Shown: positions 8,410-17,737, counted from the stretch's first letter. The stretch: DNA of 64,000 nucleotides from Affinirhizobium straminoryzae (GCF_007004135.1 NZ_VJMG01000015.1:1-64000); one strand, 5' to 3'. Notes: generated by a model not told the origin, from the sequence alone. A program made the numbers and translations.

Positions 8410-9422
8410 GCGTTGACCCTACCGCCGCTGGAATCCCGCACGATCAGTTCCACGGGCGTACGATGGTCATTGATCGGAGCCTGGTTGTCTTCGAGCCAGT
8501 TGAGCACAGTCGAGGCGACGGCCTCGCCAAATCCGGCAATATCGCACCGCACCGTGGTGAGCGGCGGATAGACCTGTGCGCATTCCTCGATATCGTCGAA
8601 GCCGACGATGCGGAAATCCTCGCCCACCTTGCGGCCGATGCGCGCGCAGCCCGAGAGCAGGCCGAGCGCCACGAGGTCGGAGAAACAGATGGCCGCATCG
8701 ATATCCGGATGATCCCGGGTCAGGATCGCCGCCGCCTCGTGGCCGAAGGCGCGGCTGGCGCGACCCGGCAGCACGAAGGGCTCGATGCCGGCCTCCGCCA
8801 TCACCTCGAAATAGCCGGACATGCGCTCCTGCGCGACTGCCCGCCCCTCGAGCCCACCGACGAAAGCGACGCGTCGCGCGCCGCCCTTCACCAGATGCTC
8901 CGCGGCGAGACGGCTGCCGGAGAGATAGTCGGGCGCAGAGAAGGGGAAAAGCTCGATGCGCGGATCGATCTTGCGCAGCACCTGCATGGTCGGAATATTG
9001 GCCCGCGCGATCGCGTCAAAGGTCGCGGCCTCCTCGCCATAGGCCGGCGAGATGATCAGTGCCGAAACGCCATGCTCGATGATGGCGGAAACGACCTGTG
9101 CCTGGATGGCGGGGTCTTCATCCGTATTGGCAAGCACGGTCGCATAGCCACGCGCCGACAGCGCCATCTGCAGCGAGGTGGCAAATTCCGTGAAGAAGGG
9201 ATTTCTGAGATCGTTGATGACGACCCCGATCAGACCGACATTGGCCGAGCGCAGATTGGCGGCCGAGCGATTGTAGACATAGCCGAGCCTGTCCATCGCC
9301 TCGCGGACCAGAACGCGCTTCTCCTCCCGCACCAGCGGGCTTTGCTGCAACACGAGGCTGACGGTCGATTTCGACACCCCCGCCTCGCGCGCCACATCGA
9401 CGATGGTCGGTCTGCGCTCCAT
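8406..9422 (-). CDS. LacI-family transcriptional regulator
   Basis: A 338-residue LacI/GalR-type repressor. Its helix-turn-helix is clear (TIVDVAREAGVSKSTVSLVLQQSPLVREEKRVLVREAMDRLGYVYN), with a C-terminal sensor domain ending FRIVGFDDIEECAQVYPPLTTVRCD. It is encoded inside the operon that starts at 24014, 9 bp after the DUF993 gene and overlapping the glycerate kinase gene. No separate promoter is visible. The pair of LacI-like operators at 24043-24079, ahead of the first gene, is its most likely target, making the operon autoregulated. The inducer is unknown. Confidence 0.9.
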   Translation of the reverse strand: MERRPTIVDVAREAGVSKSTVSLVLQQSPLVREEKRVLVREAMDRLGYVYNRSAANLRSANVGLIGVVINDLRNPFFTEFATSLQMALSARGYATVLANTDEDPAIQAQVVSAIIEHGVSALIISPAYGEEAATFDAIARANIPTMQVLRKIDPRIELFPFSAPDYLSGSRLAAEHLVKGGARRVAFVGGLEGRAVAQERMSGYFEVMAEAGIEPFVLPGRASRAFGHEAAAILTRDHPDIDAAICFSDLVALGLLSGCARIGRKVGEDFRIVGFDDIEECAQVYPPLTTVRCDIAGFGEAVASTVLNWLEDNQAPINDHRTPVELIVRDSSGGRVNA

Positions 9423-9431
9423 CAGCCGACC

Positions 9432-10595
9432 CTATTCGATTCCGTGGAGCGCAAGCAAGGTTAGCATCCTGTGGACGGCGAGATCGGGCTTTATGAGAAG
9501 CCCCGCCTGATCCGCCAGCCGGAAAACCTGCGCATAATGCGTGATGTCGCGGCTCGACTGGAATCCGGCCGGCATGATGAAATGCGTCTGGTATCCGTTG
9601 AGCCAGGCGAGAAACGCAATGCCCGCCTTGTAGAACCGTGTTGGCGCACGGAAGATCTCGCGGCTGAGCGGCACGGTCGGCGCGAAGAGCCTGTGATAGG
9701 TCTCGCTGTCGCCCTCAGCCAGCGCCTCAAGTGCCTGACTTGCCGCCGGCGCGATGGCAGCAAAAATGCCAAGAAGGGCATGGGAATAGTGCTGCTCGTC
9801 GCCTTCGATCAACGCCGCATAGTTGAAGTCATCGCCAGTATAGAGCCGCACACCAGCGGGCAGCCGCGCCCGGAAGGCTTCTTCATACGCCTGGTCCAGC
9901 AGCGAGATCTTGATGCCATCGACCTTGGCCGGATTTTCGCCGATCAGATCCAGTACAAAATCACTGGCGTCCGCGACATCATTCGTACCCCAATAGCCGG
10001 AAAGCGCCGGATCGAACATGTCGCCCAGCCAGTGCAGGATGACGGGCTCGGCCGCGCCATCGATCAGCCGGCGATAGACTTTGCGGTAGATGTCGCGACC
10101 TGCCCCGATGGCCGTGAAAGCACGCGAGGCCATGAGGATGAGCTGACCGCCCGCCGTTTCGATGGCAGAGGCCTGTGTTTCGTAAGCGGCGAGGATCGCG
10201 TCGGTGTCCCGGAGATCGGCGAGTGCCACATGATCCGTGCCCGCGCCGCAGGCGACGCGCGGCTGCAGCGCATGCGCCTTGGCGGCGGCCATGGTTCGCT
10301 CGATCAGTTCCTTCGCGGTGAGCCAGTCCACGCCCATACCACGCTGGGCGGTATCCATAGCTTCGGCAAGGCCAAGACCCTGGTCCCAGAGCCCCTGCCG
10401 GAAGGCGAGCGTCGCGTCCCAGTCGACGGCCGGCCGCGTGTCCCACGGGCTGCGCTCACGCAAGGGATCGGAGACGACATGGGCGGCGGCAAAGGCGGTG
10501 CGGGTGAAGGGCACGCGCGGCGCCCGTGGCGTCAGCGGCGTTCCGGTGAGCGCATAGGCTTCGAGCGTGTGATCGGCCTTCGGCAGTTTCAGCAT
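9432..10595 (-). CDS. DUF993 / dihydrodipicolinate-synthase-like protein
   Basis: A 387-residue protein recognised as the DUF993 group, which is annotated as DHDPS-like (TIM-barrel aldolase or lyase). Supporting stretches are AAYETQASAIETAGGQLILMASRAF, VILHWLGDMFDPALSGYWG and VDGIKISLLDQAYEEAFRARLPAGVRLYTGDDFNYAALIEGD. The Lys in GIKIS is the candidate Schiff-base residue by analogy with DHDPS. The start at 10593-10595 follows AGGAG at 8 bases; the long upstream extension of the frame is not coding. It sits between the Dabb and LacI genes. Function is not established; a carbon-carbon cleavage or lyase step on an oxidised sugar is plausible. Confidence 0.75.
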   Translation of the reverse strand: MLKLPKADHTLEAYALTGTPLTPRAPRVPFTRTAFAAAHVVSDPLRERSPWDTRPAVDWDATLAFRQGLWDQGLGLAEAMDTAQRGMGVDWLTAKELIERTMAAAKAHALQPRVACGAGTDHVALADLRDTDAILAAYETQASAIETAGGQLILMASRAFTAIGAGRDIYRKVYRRLIDGAAEPVILHWLGDMFDPALSGYWGTNDVADASDFVLDLIGENPAKVDGIKISLLDQAYEEAFRARLPAGVRLYTGDDFNYAALIEGDEQHYSHALLGIFAAIAPAASQALEALAEGDSETYHRLFAPTVPLSREIFRAPTRFYKAGIAFLAWLNGYQTHFIMPAGFQSSRDITHYAQVFRLADQAGLLIKPDLAVHRMLTLLALHGIE

Positions 10596-10605
10596 GGGGG
10601 CGCTC

Positions 10606-10923
10606 CTATTCGTTGACCGGAAGATCGAAGACGAGAATGCCGTCGAGCCCGCCTTGCGCATGAGCGACCAGCTTCGCGCCGAGCGCCTTGTGGTCGGGAT
10701 GGGTCTGATAGGCTTCGAGCGCCGCCCAGCTATCGAAATCGACGACGAAGCCGTGCAAGTAGCCGCGCTCGATCTTTTCCGGGCTCTCGCTGCGACCGGA
10801 GGTGATGGCGAGCACGCCGGAAATCTTGGTGCGGATCTCCTCAAGCTCGGCGAAAAGGGCGGCGATCTGGGGTTCGGTCACGTCCGTTCGAAAGCGAATG
10901 AGAACGATATGGCGGATCATCAT
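10606..10923 (-). CDS. Dabb (stress-responsive A/B barrel) domain protein
   Basis: A 105-residue single-domain ferredoxin-like A/B barrel. The family opening MIRHIVLIRFRTDVTEPQIAALFAELEEI is followed by YLHGFVVDFDSWAALEAYQTHPDHKALG, whose HPDH is characteristic. Two adjacent ATGs exist (10923 and 10920); the first is best spaced from AGAGGAA. Dabb proteins are usually dimeric and sometimes act as small lyases or cyclases, but most have no known role. It lies 10 bp upstream of the DUF993 gene, so the two may act together. Confidence 0.8.
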   Translation of the reverse strand: MMIRHIVLIRFRTDVTEPQIAALFAELEEIRTKISGVLAITSGRSESPEKIERGYLHGFVVDFDSWAALEAYQTHPDHKALGAKLVAHAQGGLDGILVFDLPVNE

Positions 10924-10936
10924 TTCGGCGTTCCTC

Positions 10937-12523
10937 TCAGAGGCCATGGGCGGCGCGGATCATGTCGGCAGCCTTTTCCGCAATCATGATCGTCGGCGCA
11001 TTCGTGTTGGAGGAGACCAGCGTCGGCATGATCGAGGCATCGACCACACGCAGGCGCTCGATGCCGTTGAAGCGCAGTTGCGGATCGACGACGGCGGCCG
11101 GATCGGGGCCCATGCGGCAGGTGCCGGCGGGATGATGGTCGGTCTTGGCGTGGCGGCAGGCGTAGTTGAAGTAATCTTCGTCCGTCCTTACCTCCGGCCC
11201 CGGAAGGCGCTCGGCCTTCACATAGGGCTTCAGCGCATCCTGCCGCATGATCTCCTGAGCGAGCTTGAGACCCCGAATGGACATCTCTCGGTCGTAAGGG
11301 TCGGCCCAGTAATTCGGGTCGATCAGCGGGGCGGCGAACGGATCGGAGGAAGCAAGGCGCACTGTGCCGCGCGAGCGGGGGCGCAGATAGGCGGAATTCA
11401 GCGTCACGCCGCCATTCTCCATCGCCGCAACGCCGGCCTCGATGCCCGAGCCGAGGCCGAGATGGAACTGGATGTCCGGCGAGCGGGCTTCCCGGTCGGC
11501 ATACCAGAAGCCGCCCGTCTCGAAGAGGCTGGAGGCGACCGGCCCCTTTTTCTGCAGCAGATATTGCAGGCCGGCGAGCACCGACAGATGCGGCTTGGCA
11601 TAGCGGTCATAGGTATGCGGACCTGTGCATTCGGCAATGACGAAGAGATCGACATGGTCCTGCAGGTTGGAGCCGACGCCCGGCTGGTCGTAGACGACGG
11701 GCAAGCCCAGCGAGCGCAGGTGATCCGCCGGGCCGATGCCGGATAGCATCAGCAGACGCGGGCTGCCGATCGCACCCGAGGACATGAGGACCTCGACATC
11801 GGCGCGCACAATCCCCTCGCCAGCCACCTCGACGCCCACGGCCTTGCCGTTCTCGACGAGCACGCGCAGGATCTGCGCGCCGGTCCTGATCGTCAGGTTC
11901 GGCCGGTTGCGGGCCGGATTGAGATAGGCAACCGAGGCGGAGGAGCGGCGGACGTTGCGCTGGGTCAGCTGGTAATAGCCGACGCCATCCTGCTTCTCGC
12001 CGGTCATGTCTTCGTTTGTCGGAATGCCGAGCTGGCCTGCGGCCCTGAAATAGGCCTCGCAGATCGGCAGCGGTGCCGCCGGCTTGCTGACGCCGAGCGG
12101 GCCGCCCTTGCCGTGATAGCGGTTGTCATAGGTGTCGTTGTCTTCCGCCTTGCGGAAATAAGGCAGTACGTCTTCGTAGGACCAGCCCTCGCAGCCTATC
12201 TGCCGCCAGTCGTCATAGTCAAGCGCATTGCCGCGCGTGTAGATCTGCGCATTGATGGTCGAGCCGCCGCCCAGCACCTTGGCCTGGGTGTAGCGGATGA
12301 CCATGTTGTTCATGTGCTTCTGCGGCACGCTGTGCCAGCCCCAGCTGCCGATGCCCTTGGTCATTTTCGCAAAACCCGCCGGCATGTGGTAGAACGGGTG
12401 CCAGTCGCGCCCGCCAGCCTCCAGCAGCAGCACGCGCGCCTTGGGATTTTCGGAAAGCCGCGCCGCCAGAACCGACCCGGCCGACCCGCCGCCGCAGATG
12501 ATGAAATCGTAAGAGGTCTGCAT
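10937..12523 (-). CDS. GMC-family FAD oxidoreductase (choline/alcohol dehydrogenase type)
   Basis: A 528-residue glucose-methanol-choline flavoenzyme that oxidises an alcohol to aldehyde or ketone with FAD. The N-terminus has the dinucleotide motif FIICGGGSAGSVLAARLSENPKARVLLLEAG; GMC signatures follow (LGGGSTINAQIYTRGN and GAIGSPRLLMLSGIGPADHL). The C-terminus has HPAGTCRMG and NTNAPTIMIAEKAADMI, giving the catalytic His and Asn. Length is standard. It follows the SDR gene after a 73-bp gap occupied by a mosaic palindrome and precedes the Dabb gene by 13 bp. The choline label is only the nearest well-known family; the operon suggests a polyol or glycoside. Confidence 0.88.
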   Translation of the reverse strand: MQTSYDFIICGGGSAGSVLAARLSENPKARVLLLEAGGRDWHPFYHMPAGFAKMTKGIGSWGWHSVPQKHMNNMVIRYTQAKVLGGGSTINAQIYTRGNALDYDDWRQIGCEGWSYEDVLPYFRKAEDNDTYDNRYHGKGGPLGVSKPAAPLPICEAYFRAAGQLGIPTNEDMTGEKQDGVGYYQLTQRNVRRSSASVAYLNPARNRPNLTIRTGAQILRVLVENGKAVGVEVAGEGIVRADVEVLMSSGAIGSPRLLMLSGIGPADHLRSLGLPVVYDQPGVGSNLQDHVDLFVIAECTGPHTYDRYAKPHLSVLAGLQYLLQKKGPVASSLFETGGFWYADREARSPDIQFHLGLGSGIEAGVAAMENGGVTLNSAYLRPRSRGTVRLASSDPFAAPLIDPNYWADPYDREMSIRGLKLAQEIMRQDALKPYVKAERLPGPEVRTDEDYFNYACRHAKTDHHPAGTCRMGPDPAAVVDPQLRFNGIERLRVVDASIMPTLVSSNTNAPTIMIAEKAADMIRAAHGL

Positions 12524-12544
12524 TTTTGTCTTTAACTCCTACAA

Positions 12545-12588
12545 GCAATTCCAGCGAAAGCGGGAACCGGTTTCACGTTTGGAATTGC
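12545..12588. repeat. RIME-like intergenic palindromic repeat
   Basis: Imperfect palindrome opening GCAATTCC and closing GGAATTGC, with a GCGAAAGCGG/CCGGTTTC core. It is the pattern of Rhizobium intergenic mosaic elements, in a gap inside the operon. A related copy is at 36229-36272. Confidence 0.7.
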
Positions 12589-12596
12589 GCAAAAAT

Positions 12597-13355
12597 CTAG
12601 AGTCTCGGCAGCGAGAGGCCGCCGTCGACCGGGATCACGGCACCGGTTGCGAAACTGAATTGCCCGGTGGCGAGCGGCACGACCGCCGCGCCGATATCGC
12701 CCGGCTGTCCCCAGCGCGCCGCCGGCACCAGCCCGCCCTCGATCCGTGCGGTATATTTGTCCTTCACGCCCGCCGTCATGCCGGTCTCGATGATGCCGGG
12801 GCGAAGATCGAAGACGCCGATCTGATGCGGGGCCATCCGCACAGCGAAAAGCTGCGCCATCATCGAGGCCGCCGATTTCGACATGCAATATTCGGCGCGC
12901 TCGATGGAGATCATGTCGGCGCTAACAGAGGTGACGAAGAGCATGGAGCGATAGTGTTCGCTGACCGTTGTCAGCATGTGCCGCGCCGCCGCTTGCGCTA
13001 GGAAGAAAGCGCCGCGGAGGTTGATGTCGAAGACGAAATCGAAATTTTCGGGCAGCATCTCCAGCATGTCGCCGCGCACTTTCGCCGGCACGCCGGCATT
13101 GGACACGAACGTATCGATCGGCCCCATGGCGCGGATGACATCAGCGATGCAGGCTTCAGCATGCGCGACGTCGCGCAGATCATGCTGGAAATAGCGTGCC
13201 TCGGAACCCAATGCCGCCAATGCCTTGCCGACGACTTCTTCCTCCAGGGAGACTTCCGCCACCAGCGCGACGCGGAAGCCGGCCGCGACCAGCGCCTCAG
13301 CGATGCCGAAACCGATGCCCTGCTGGCCACCGGTGATGAGAGCAAGCGGGCTCAT
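12597..13355 (-). CDS. SDR-family NAD(P)-dependent oxidoreductase
   Basis: A 252-residue classical short-chain dehydrogenase. The nucleotide motif TGGQQGIG is at residues 8-15, NAG (VSNAGVPAKVRGD) in the middle, catalytic Ser in FVTSVSAD and YxxxK as YCMSK, ending with a normal VIPVDGGLSLPRL tail. It interconverts an alcohol and a ketone using NAD(P). Its start overlaps the stop of the upstream GMC gene by 4 bp (ATGA), so the two are translationally coupled and may act in sequence. The Gln-Gln in the glycine-rich loop is unusual but tolerated in the family. Confidence 0.9.
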   Translation of the reverse strand: MSPLALITGGQQGIGFGIAEALVAAGFRVALVAEVSLEEEVVGKALAALGSEARYFQHDLRDVAHAEACIADVIRAMGPIDTFVSNAGVPAKVRGDMLEMLPENFDFVFDINLRGAFFLAQAAARHMLTTVSEHYRSMLFVTSVSADMISIERAEYCMSKSAASMMAQLFAVRMAPHQIGVFDLRPGIIETGMTAGVKDKYTARIEGGLVPAARWGQPGDIGAAVVPLATGQFSFATGAVIPVDGGLSLPRL

Positions 13356-14851
13356 GCCGTGGCCTCCGTCTCCAGAATGTGCTTCGCCATGCGCAGCGAG
13401 AGTGCGGCAATCGTCAGTGCCGGGTTCACGGCCGCCGAGGTGGGCAGGACAGAGGCATCCGCGATGAAGAGATTGCGGTGGTCATGACTGCGGCCGAAGG
13501 AATTGACGACGCTTTTCGCGGGGTCGCTGCCCATCCGCGCCGTGCCGCATTGATGTGACGGGGTGCGGCGGTCGAAGGGACGCGACATCACGACCGGATA
13601 GCCAGCCTTGCGCAAGAGCACCTTCAGCGTCTCGACCAGCTGCAGATGCGCCTCCCAATTGGAGCGCTTCCAGTCGAGCATGATCTGGCCGTTGCGCAGC
13701 GTCACGCGGCTTTGCGGGTTCGGCAGGTCTTCCGACATGGCGTAGAGATCGACCGCGCGCGCCGCGATCCAGTCGGCGAGCGGTCCGGGCAGCGGCGAAT
13801 TGGCTTTCAGGATCGTGCCGGTGATCTTGCCGAGAAGCTGGATATTGCCCAGCGGCTCGCCGTTCGGCCCGCCGGTCAGGTAGAAGTCGTTGACCATCAG
13901 GGTCTTCTGGTAGACCGAATTGTTCTTCCGGAACGGATGCAGCGCCAGCACGGCCGAGCAATTGTGGTTCATGAAATTGCGGCCGACCTGATCGGAGCTG
14001 TTGGCAAGCCCGGTCGGATAGCGCTCGCTGGCCGAGGCGAGCAGGATCGAGGCCGAGCGGACGGCGCCCGCCGCCAGCACGATGACCGGGGCTTTGAGCA
14101 CCTGTCGCTGGCCTGCTTCCAGAACTTCCACGCCTGTGATTCGCCCATCGGCCCCGGCAATCAGCCGCGTGACCTCGCAGCCGGTCCAAAGGGCCACGTT
14201 CGGATGTTTCAGCGCCTCTTCCAACCCCACCGTTTCGGCATCCATCTTGCCGCCGCAGGTGTTGGGATAGGCGTCCCAGGTCGTCTGGCCAGCCTTCAGC
14301 CAGCGCTCGATATCGACGCCGAGCGGCAGCGAGGCCGGGTGCAGGCCGACGCGTTTGAGGCGCTGGCGCAGATCGGCAATCGGGGCCTCGTCACGGACTG
14401 GTGCATAGGGATAGGCGCCGGAATGGCGCGGCTCGGTCGGGTCATCGCCGAGCTCACCGCGCACTCGATAGAGCGTTTCGGCCTGCTGATAGAAGGGCTC
14501 GATCTCGTCATAGGAGAGCGGCCAGCCGGGCGTCGTGCCGCCCATGTGGCGGAGCGGACTGAAATCCTCCTTCCGGTAGCGGATGAGCACCGCGCCGTAG
14601 AACTTCGAATTGCCACCGACATTGTAATAGTTGCCGGGGTTGAACGGCTTTCCCTCGCCGTCCAGCCATTCTTCCTTGGGGCGGAAGTGGCCGCGGGCGA
14701 AAATCGCGGCCGCATCCCGGTCGGCGGGAGAGGGTTGCAGCCGCTCGCCCTTTTCAAGGATCAGGATGCGGCGCCGGGAGGTGGCAAGGGCTGCGGCGAG
14801 CGTCGCGCCCCCCATTCCGGAACCGATGATGATGATATCGGGCGCGCTCAC
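13352..14851 (-). CDS. GMC-type FAD oxidoreductase (pyranose-oxidase/glucoside-3-dehydrogenase-like)
   Basis: A 499-residue flavoprotein of a second GMC subgroup. It has DIIIIGSGMGGATLAAALATSRRRILILEKGE at the N-terminus, NYYNVGGNSKFYGAVLIRYRKEDF, and a C-terminal TPSHQCGTARMGSDPAKSV...NLFIADASVLPTSAAVNPALTIAALSLRMA carrying the conserved His (SHQCGT) and Asn (VNPAL). Such proteins include pyranose oxidases, glucoside 3-dehydrogenases and the bacterial enzymes that oxidise C- and O-glycosides at C3. The subgroup is a judgement by eye. It overlaps the ATPase gene (ATGA) and the SDR gene (ATGA). Confidence 0.82.
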   Translation of the reverse strand: MSAPDIIIIGSGMGGATLAAALATSRRRILILEKGERLQPSPADRDAAAIFARGHFRPKEEWLDGEGKPFNPGNYYNVGGNSKFYGAVLIRYRKEDFSPLRHMGGTTPGWPLSYDEIEPFYQQAETLYRVRGELGDDPTEPRHSGAYPYAPVRDEAPIADLRQRLKRVGLHPASLPLGVDIERWLKAGQTTWDAYPNTCGGKMDAETVGLEEALKHPNVALWTGCEVTRLIAGADGRITGVEVLEAGQRQVLKAPVIVLAAGAVRSASILLASASERYPTGLANSSDQVGRNFMNHNCSAVLALHPFRKNNSVYQKTLMVNDFYLTGGPNGEPLGNIQLLGKITGTILKANSPLPGPLADWIAARAVDLYAMSEDLPNPQSRVTLRNGQIMLDWKRSNWEAHLQLVETLKVLLRKAGYPVVMSRPFDRRTPSHQCGTARMGSDPAKSVVNSFGRSHDHRNLFIADASVLPTSAAVNPALTIAALSLRMAKHILETEATA

Positions 14852-15960
14852 GGCTTGATCCGCTCCTCGGTTGAGGGATCGAAGGCAACCGCCTTGTCCA
14901 TGTTGACGGCGAAGTCGAAACGCTGGCCGGCGCGGACATCGGTGTCGGCCCGCATGCGCGCGATGACATCCTTGCCGGACAGCGACATGGTGACGAACGT
15001 GTCAGAGCCCGCCGGCTCAGTCACGATGACATCGTTGATGAGCGGCACGATATTGTTGGACTTGCGGTCCGCCCCTTCCGGGTCGGTGATCGCCTCGGGG
15101 CGGATGCCGAGCAGGATTTCGCGGCCATCCCAGGCGGTGAGGTTCTGCTGGCTGAAGCGCAGGTGCTGCGCCGCGCCCTTGGCATCCTTCACCTCGGCAT
15201 AGGGCATGCCGTCCGTCACGACGACCTTGGCCGGGATCACGTTCATCGCCGGGCTGCCCATGAAGGTGGCGACGAAGACATTGGCGGGCGTGTCGTAGAT
15301 TTCCTTCGGCGTGCCGAGCTGCTGGATATAACCCTTGTACATGACGGCGATGCGGGTCGAGAGCGTCATCGCCTCGATCTGGTCATGCGTCACATAGACG
15401 ATCGTCGTCTTCAGCTTCTCGTGCAGCTTCTTGATCTCGGTGCGCATGTCGACGCGCAGCTTCGCATCGAGGTTCGACAGCGGCTCGTCGAAGAGGAAGA
15501 CGTCCGGATCGCGCACAAGCGCCCTGCCCATGGCGACGCGCTGGCGCTGGCCGCCGGAGAGCTGGCCGGGCTTGCGGTCGAGCAGATGGTCGATCTGCAG
15601 GAGTTTGGCAACATCGCCGAGCGCCTTGTCGCGCTCGGGCTTCGGCACGCCGTGCATTTCAAGGCCGAAGGTGATGTTCTGCGCCACCGTCATGTTGGGA
15701 TAGAGCGCGTAGCTCTGGAACACCATGGCGATGTTGCGTTTGGACGGATGCACGCCGTTGATGACGCGGCCCTTGATCGAGATATTGCCGGACGAGATCC
15801 CCTCAAGCCCCGCGATCATGCCGAGCAGAGTAGACTTGCCGCAGCCGGACGGACCGACGAGAACCAGAAACTCGCCCTCCTCGATGGAGATATCGACGCG
15901 ATGCAGCACTTCCAGCTTGCCATAGGACTTGGTGACGTTTGCGATGTCGAGAAAGCCCAT
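14848..15960 (-). CDS. CUT1 sugar ABC transporter ATP-binding protein (UgpC/MalK type)
   Basis: A 370-residue ATPase of the MalK/UgpC group. Walker A GPSGCGKST at about 37-45, MVFQSYALYPNMTVAQNI, signature LSGGQRQRVAMGRALVRDPDVFLFDEPLSNLDAKLR and switch YVTHDQIEAMTL. A C-terminal regulatory OB-fold region (about 235-370) includes ILLGIRPEAI. It powers the two permeases encoded just upstream (gap 5 bp). In this family one ATPase can serve several sugar transporters. Start ATG at 15958-15960. Confidence 0.95.
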   Translation of the reverse strand: MGFLDIANVTKSYGKLEVLHRVDISIEEGEFLVLVGPSGCGKSTLLGMIAGLEGISSGNISIKGRVINGVHPSKRNIAMVFQSYALYPNMTVAQNITFGLEMHGVPKPERDKALGDVAKLLQIDHLLDRKPGQLSGGQRQRVAMGRALVRDPDVFLFDEPLSNLDAKLRVDMRTEIKKLHEKLKTTIVYVTHDQIEAMTLSTRIAVMYKGYIQQLGTPKEIYDTPANVFVATFMGSPAMNVIPAKVVVTDGMPYAEVKDAKGAAQHLRFSQQNLTAWDGREILLGIRPEAITDPEGADRKSNNIVPLINDVIVTEPAGSDTFVTMSLSGKDVIARMRADTDVRAGQRFDFAVNMDKAVAFDPSTEERIKP

Positions 15961-15965
15961 GGTTC

Positions 15966-16844
15966 TTATCCTTTGACAGAGCCCGCCATCAGGCCGCGCA
16001 CGAAATAGCGGCCGGCGACGATGTAGACGAAGAGAGTGGGAAGGGCGGCGATGATCGCGCCCGCGAAATGAACGTTATATTCCTTCACGCCCGTGGAGGA
16101 CTGGACGAGGTTGTTGAGCGCTGCCGTCATCGGCTGGCTGGTGCCGCCGAAGGAGACACCGAAGAGGAAGTCGTTCCAGATATTGGTGAACTGCCAGATG
16201 ACGGAGACGACGGTAATCGGCCCGGAGATCGGCAGCAGAATGCGCCAGAAGATGCGGAAGAAGCCGGCCCCATCGATCTGCGCTGCCCGCACCAGCTCGG
16301 TCGGGAACGTGGCGTAATAGTTGCGATAATAGAGCGTCGTGAAGCCGATGCCGTAGACGACATGGACAAGCACCAGACCCGGCACGGTGCCGGCAAGCCC
16401 CAGCTTGCCGAGAACCATGGCCATGGGGATCAGCACGATCTGGAACGGGATGAAGCAGGAAAACAGCATCAGCCCGAAGACGATCGTGTCATAGCGGAAG
16501 CGCCACTTGGTCAGCACATAGCCGTTCAGCGCGCCGATCACGGTCGAGATCGCCACGGCCGGTACGACCATCAGGATCGAGTTGAGGAAATACGGCTCAA
16601 GACCCGTCGGCGAGACGCCAATCTGGGCGGTGGACCAGGCGGATTTCCATGCCTCCAGCGTCCATGTCTGCGGCAACGCCATCATGTTGCCGCCAGTGAC
16701 TTCGGACAGCGGCTTCAGCGAGTTCACCACCATCACGTAAAGCGGCAGCAGGTAGAACAGCGCGAAAAGCAGGAGCAGGAGATAGATGAAGGTGCGGGCG
16801 ATCCGGCCTGTATTGACGGCGGTATCCTGGCTGACGGCGGACAT
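15966..16844 (-). CDS. CUT1 sugar ABC transporter permease (MalG type)
   Basis: A 292-residue inner-membrane permease with about six hydrophobic segments. The EAA loop is clear (TELVRAAQIDGAGFFRIFWRILLPISGPITVVSVIWQF) near residue 200, and the C-terminus GRYFVRGLMAGSVKG is the usual MalG-type ending. Its start shares one base with the stop of the MalF-type gene (TAATG), indicating coupled translation and a 1:1 heterodimer with that protein. Confidence 0.95.
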   Translation of the reverse strand: MSAVSQDTAVNTGRIARTFIYLLLLLFALFYLLPLYVMVVNSLKPLSEVTGGNMMALPQTWTLEAWKSAWSTAQIGVSPTGLEPYFLNSILMVVPAVAISTVIGALNGYVLTKWRFRYDTIVFGLMLFSCFIPFQIVLIPMAMVLGKLGLAGTVPGLVLVHVVYGIGFTTLYYRNYYATFPTELVRAAQIDGAGFFRIFWRILLPISGPITVVSVIWQFTNIWNDFLFGVSFGGTSQPMTAALNNLVQSSTGVKEYNVHFAGAIIAALPTLFVYIVAGRYFVRGLMAGSVKG

Positions 16845-17737
16845 TATGACTTCTCCTTCAGCTCGGCATAGAGATAGGGAACCATGATGGCGGCGATCGT
16901 CATCAGCATGATAACGGCGGACGCCGCGCCGATGCCCATCTGGTTGCGGGTGAACGTGTAGGAATACATGAAGGTCGCCGGCATTTCGGTCGCGCGTCCC
17001 GGCCCGCCGCCCGTCAGCGCGATCACGAGGTCATAGGACTTGATGGCGAGGTGGCTGAGGATGACGAAGGACGAGAGGAAGGCCGGACGCAGCATGGGGA
17101 TGACGATGCGGCGATACAGCTGGAAGCTCGAGGCGCCATCGATCTGCGCCGCCTTCAGGATCTCGTTGTCGATGCCGCGAAGACCCGCGAGAAACATGGC
17201 CATCACAAAGCCGCTGGTCTGCCAGACGGCGGCGATCACGATCGTATAGATCGCCATGTTGTTGTCCTTGATCCAGGTGAAGGAAAAGCTCTCCCAGCCC
17301 CAGAGTTGCATGACATGTTCGAGCCCGATGCCCGGATCGAGGAACCATTTCCACGCCGTCCCGGTCACGATGAAGGAGAGCGCCATCGGGTAGAGATAGA
17401 TGGGCCTCAGCACGCCCTCGCCGCGGATCTTCTGGTCGAGAAAGATCGCCAGCATCAGTCCGAGCGCGGTGCAGATGACGATGTAGAGGCTCGCAAAAAT
17501 GCCGATATTGACGATGGCGATGTGCCAGTTTTCGAGCGCCCAGAGCTTGCGGTAATTCTCCCAGCCGACGATCGTGTAGTTCGGCAGCATCTTGGAGCCG
17601 GTGAACGACAGGAAGACGGTGAAGAGAATGAAGCCGTAGACGAAGAGCAGCGTCACGGCGAAGGACGGCGCCAGCACGATCTTGGGCAGCCAGTCCTGTA
17701 TGCGCGTGCGAAGATCGGCCTCTGCTGAGCTGGCCAT
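16844..17737 (-). CDS. CUT1 sugar ABC transporter permease (MalF type)
   Basis: A 297-residue membrane permease with six or so hydrophobic segments and the EAA loop (NEILKAAQIDGASSFQLYRRIVIPMLRPAFLSSF). It has the MalF-type opening LPKIVLAPSFAVTLLFVYGFILFTVFLSFTGSKMLP. It partners the MalG-type permease encoded immediately downstream. A 106-bp gap with a stable hairpin separates it from the binding-protein gene, the usual place where ABC operons reduce permease expression. Confidence 0.95.
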   Translation of the reverse strand: MASSAEADLRTRIQDWLPKIVLAPSFAVTLLFVYGFILFTVFLSFTGSKMLPNYTIVGWENYRKLWALENWHIAIVNIGIFASLYIVICTALGLMLAIFLDQKIRGEGVLRPIYLYPMALSFIVTGTAWKWFLDPGIGLEHVMQLWGWESFSFTWIKDNNMAIYTIVIAAVWQTSGFVMAMFLAGLRGIDNEILKAAQIDGASSFQLYRRIVIPMLRPAFLSSFVILSHLAIKSYDLVIALTGGGPGRATEMPATFMYSYTFTRNQMGIGAASAVIMLMTIAAIMVPYLYAELKEKS

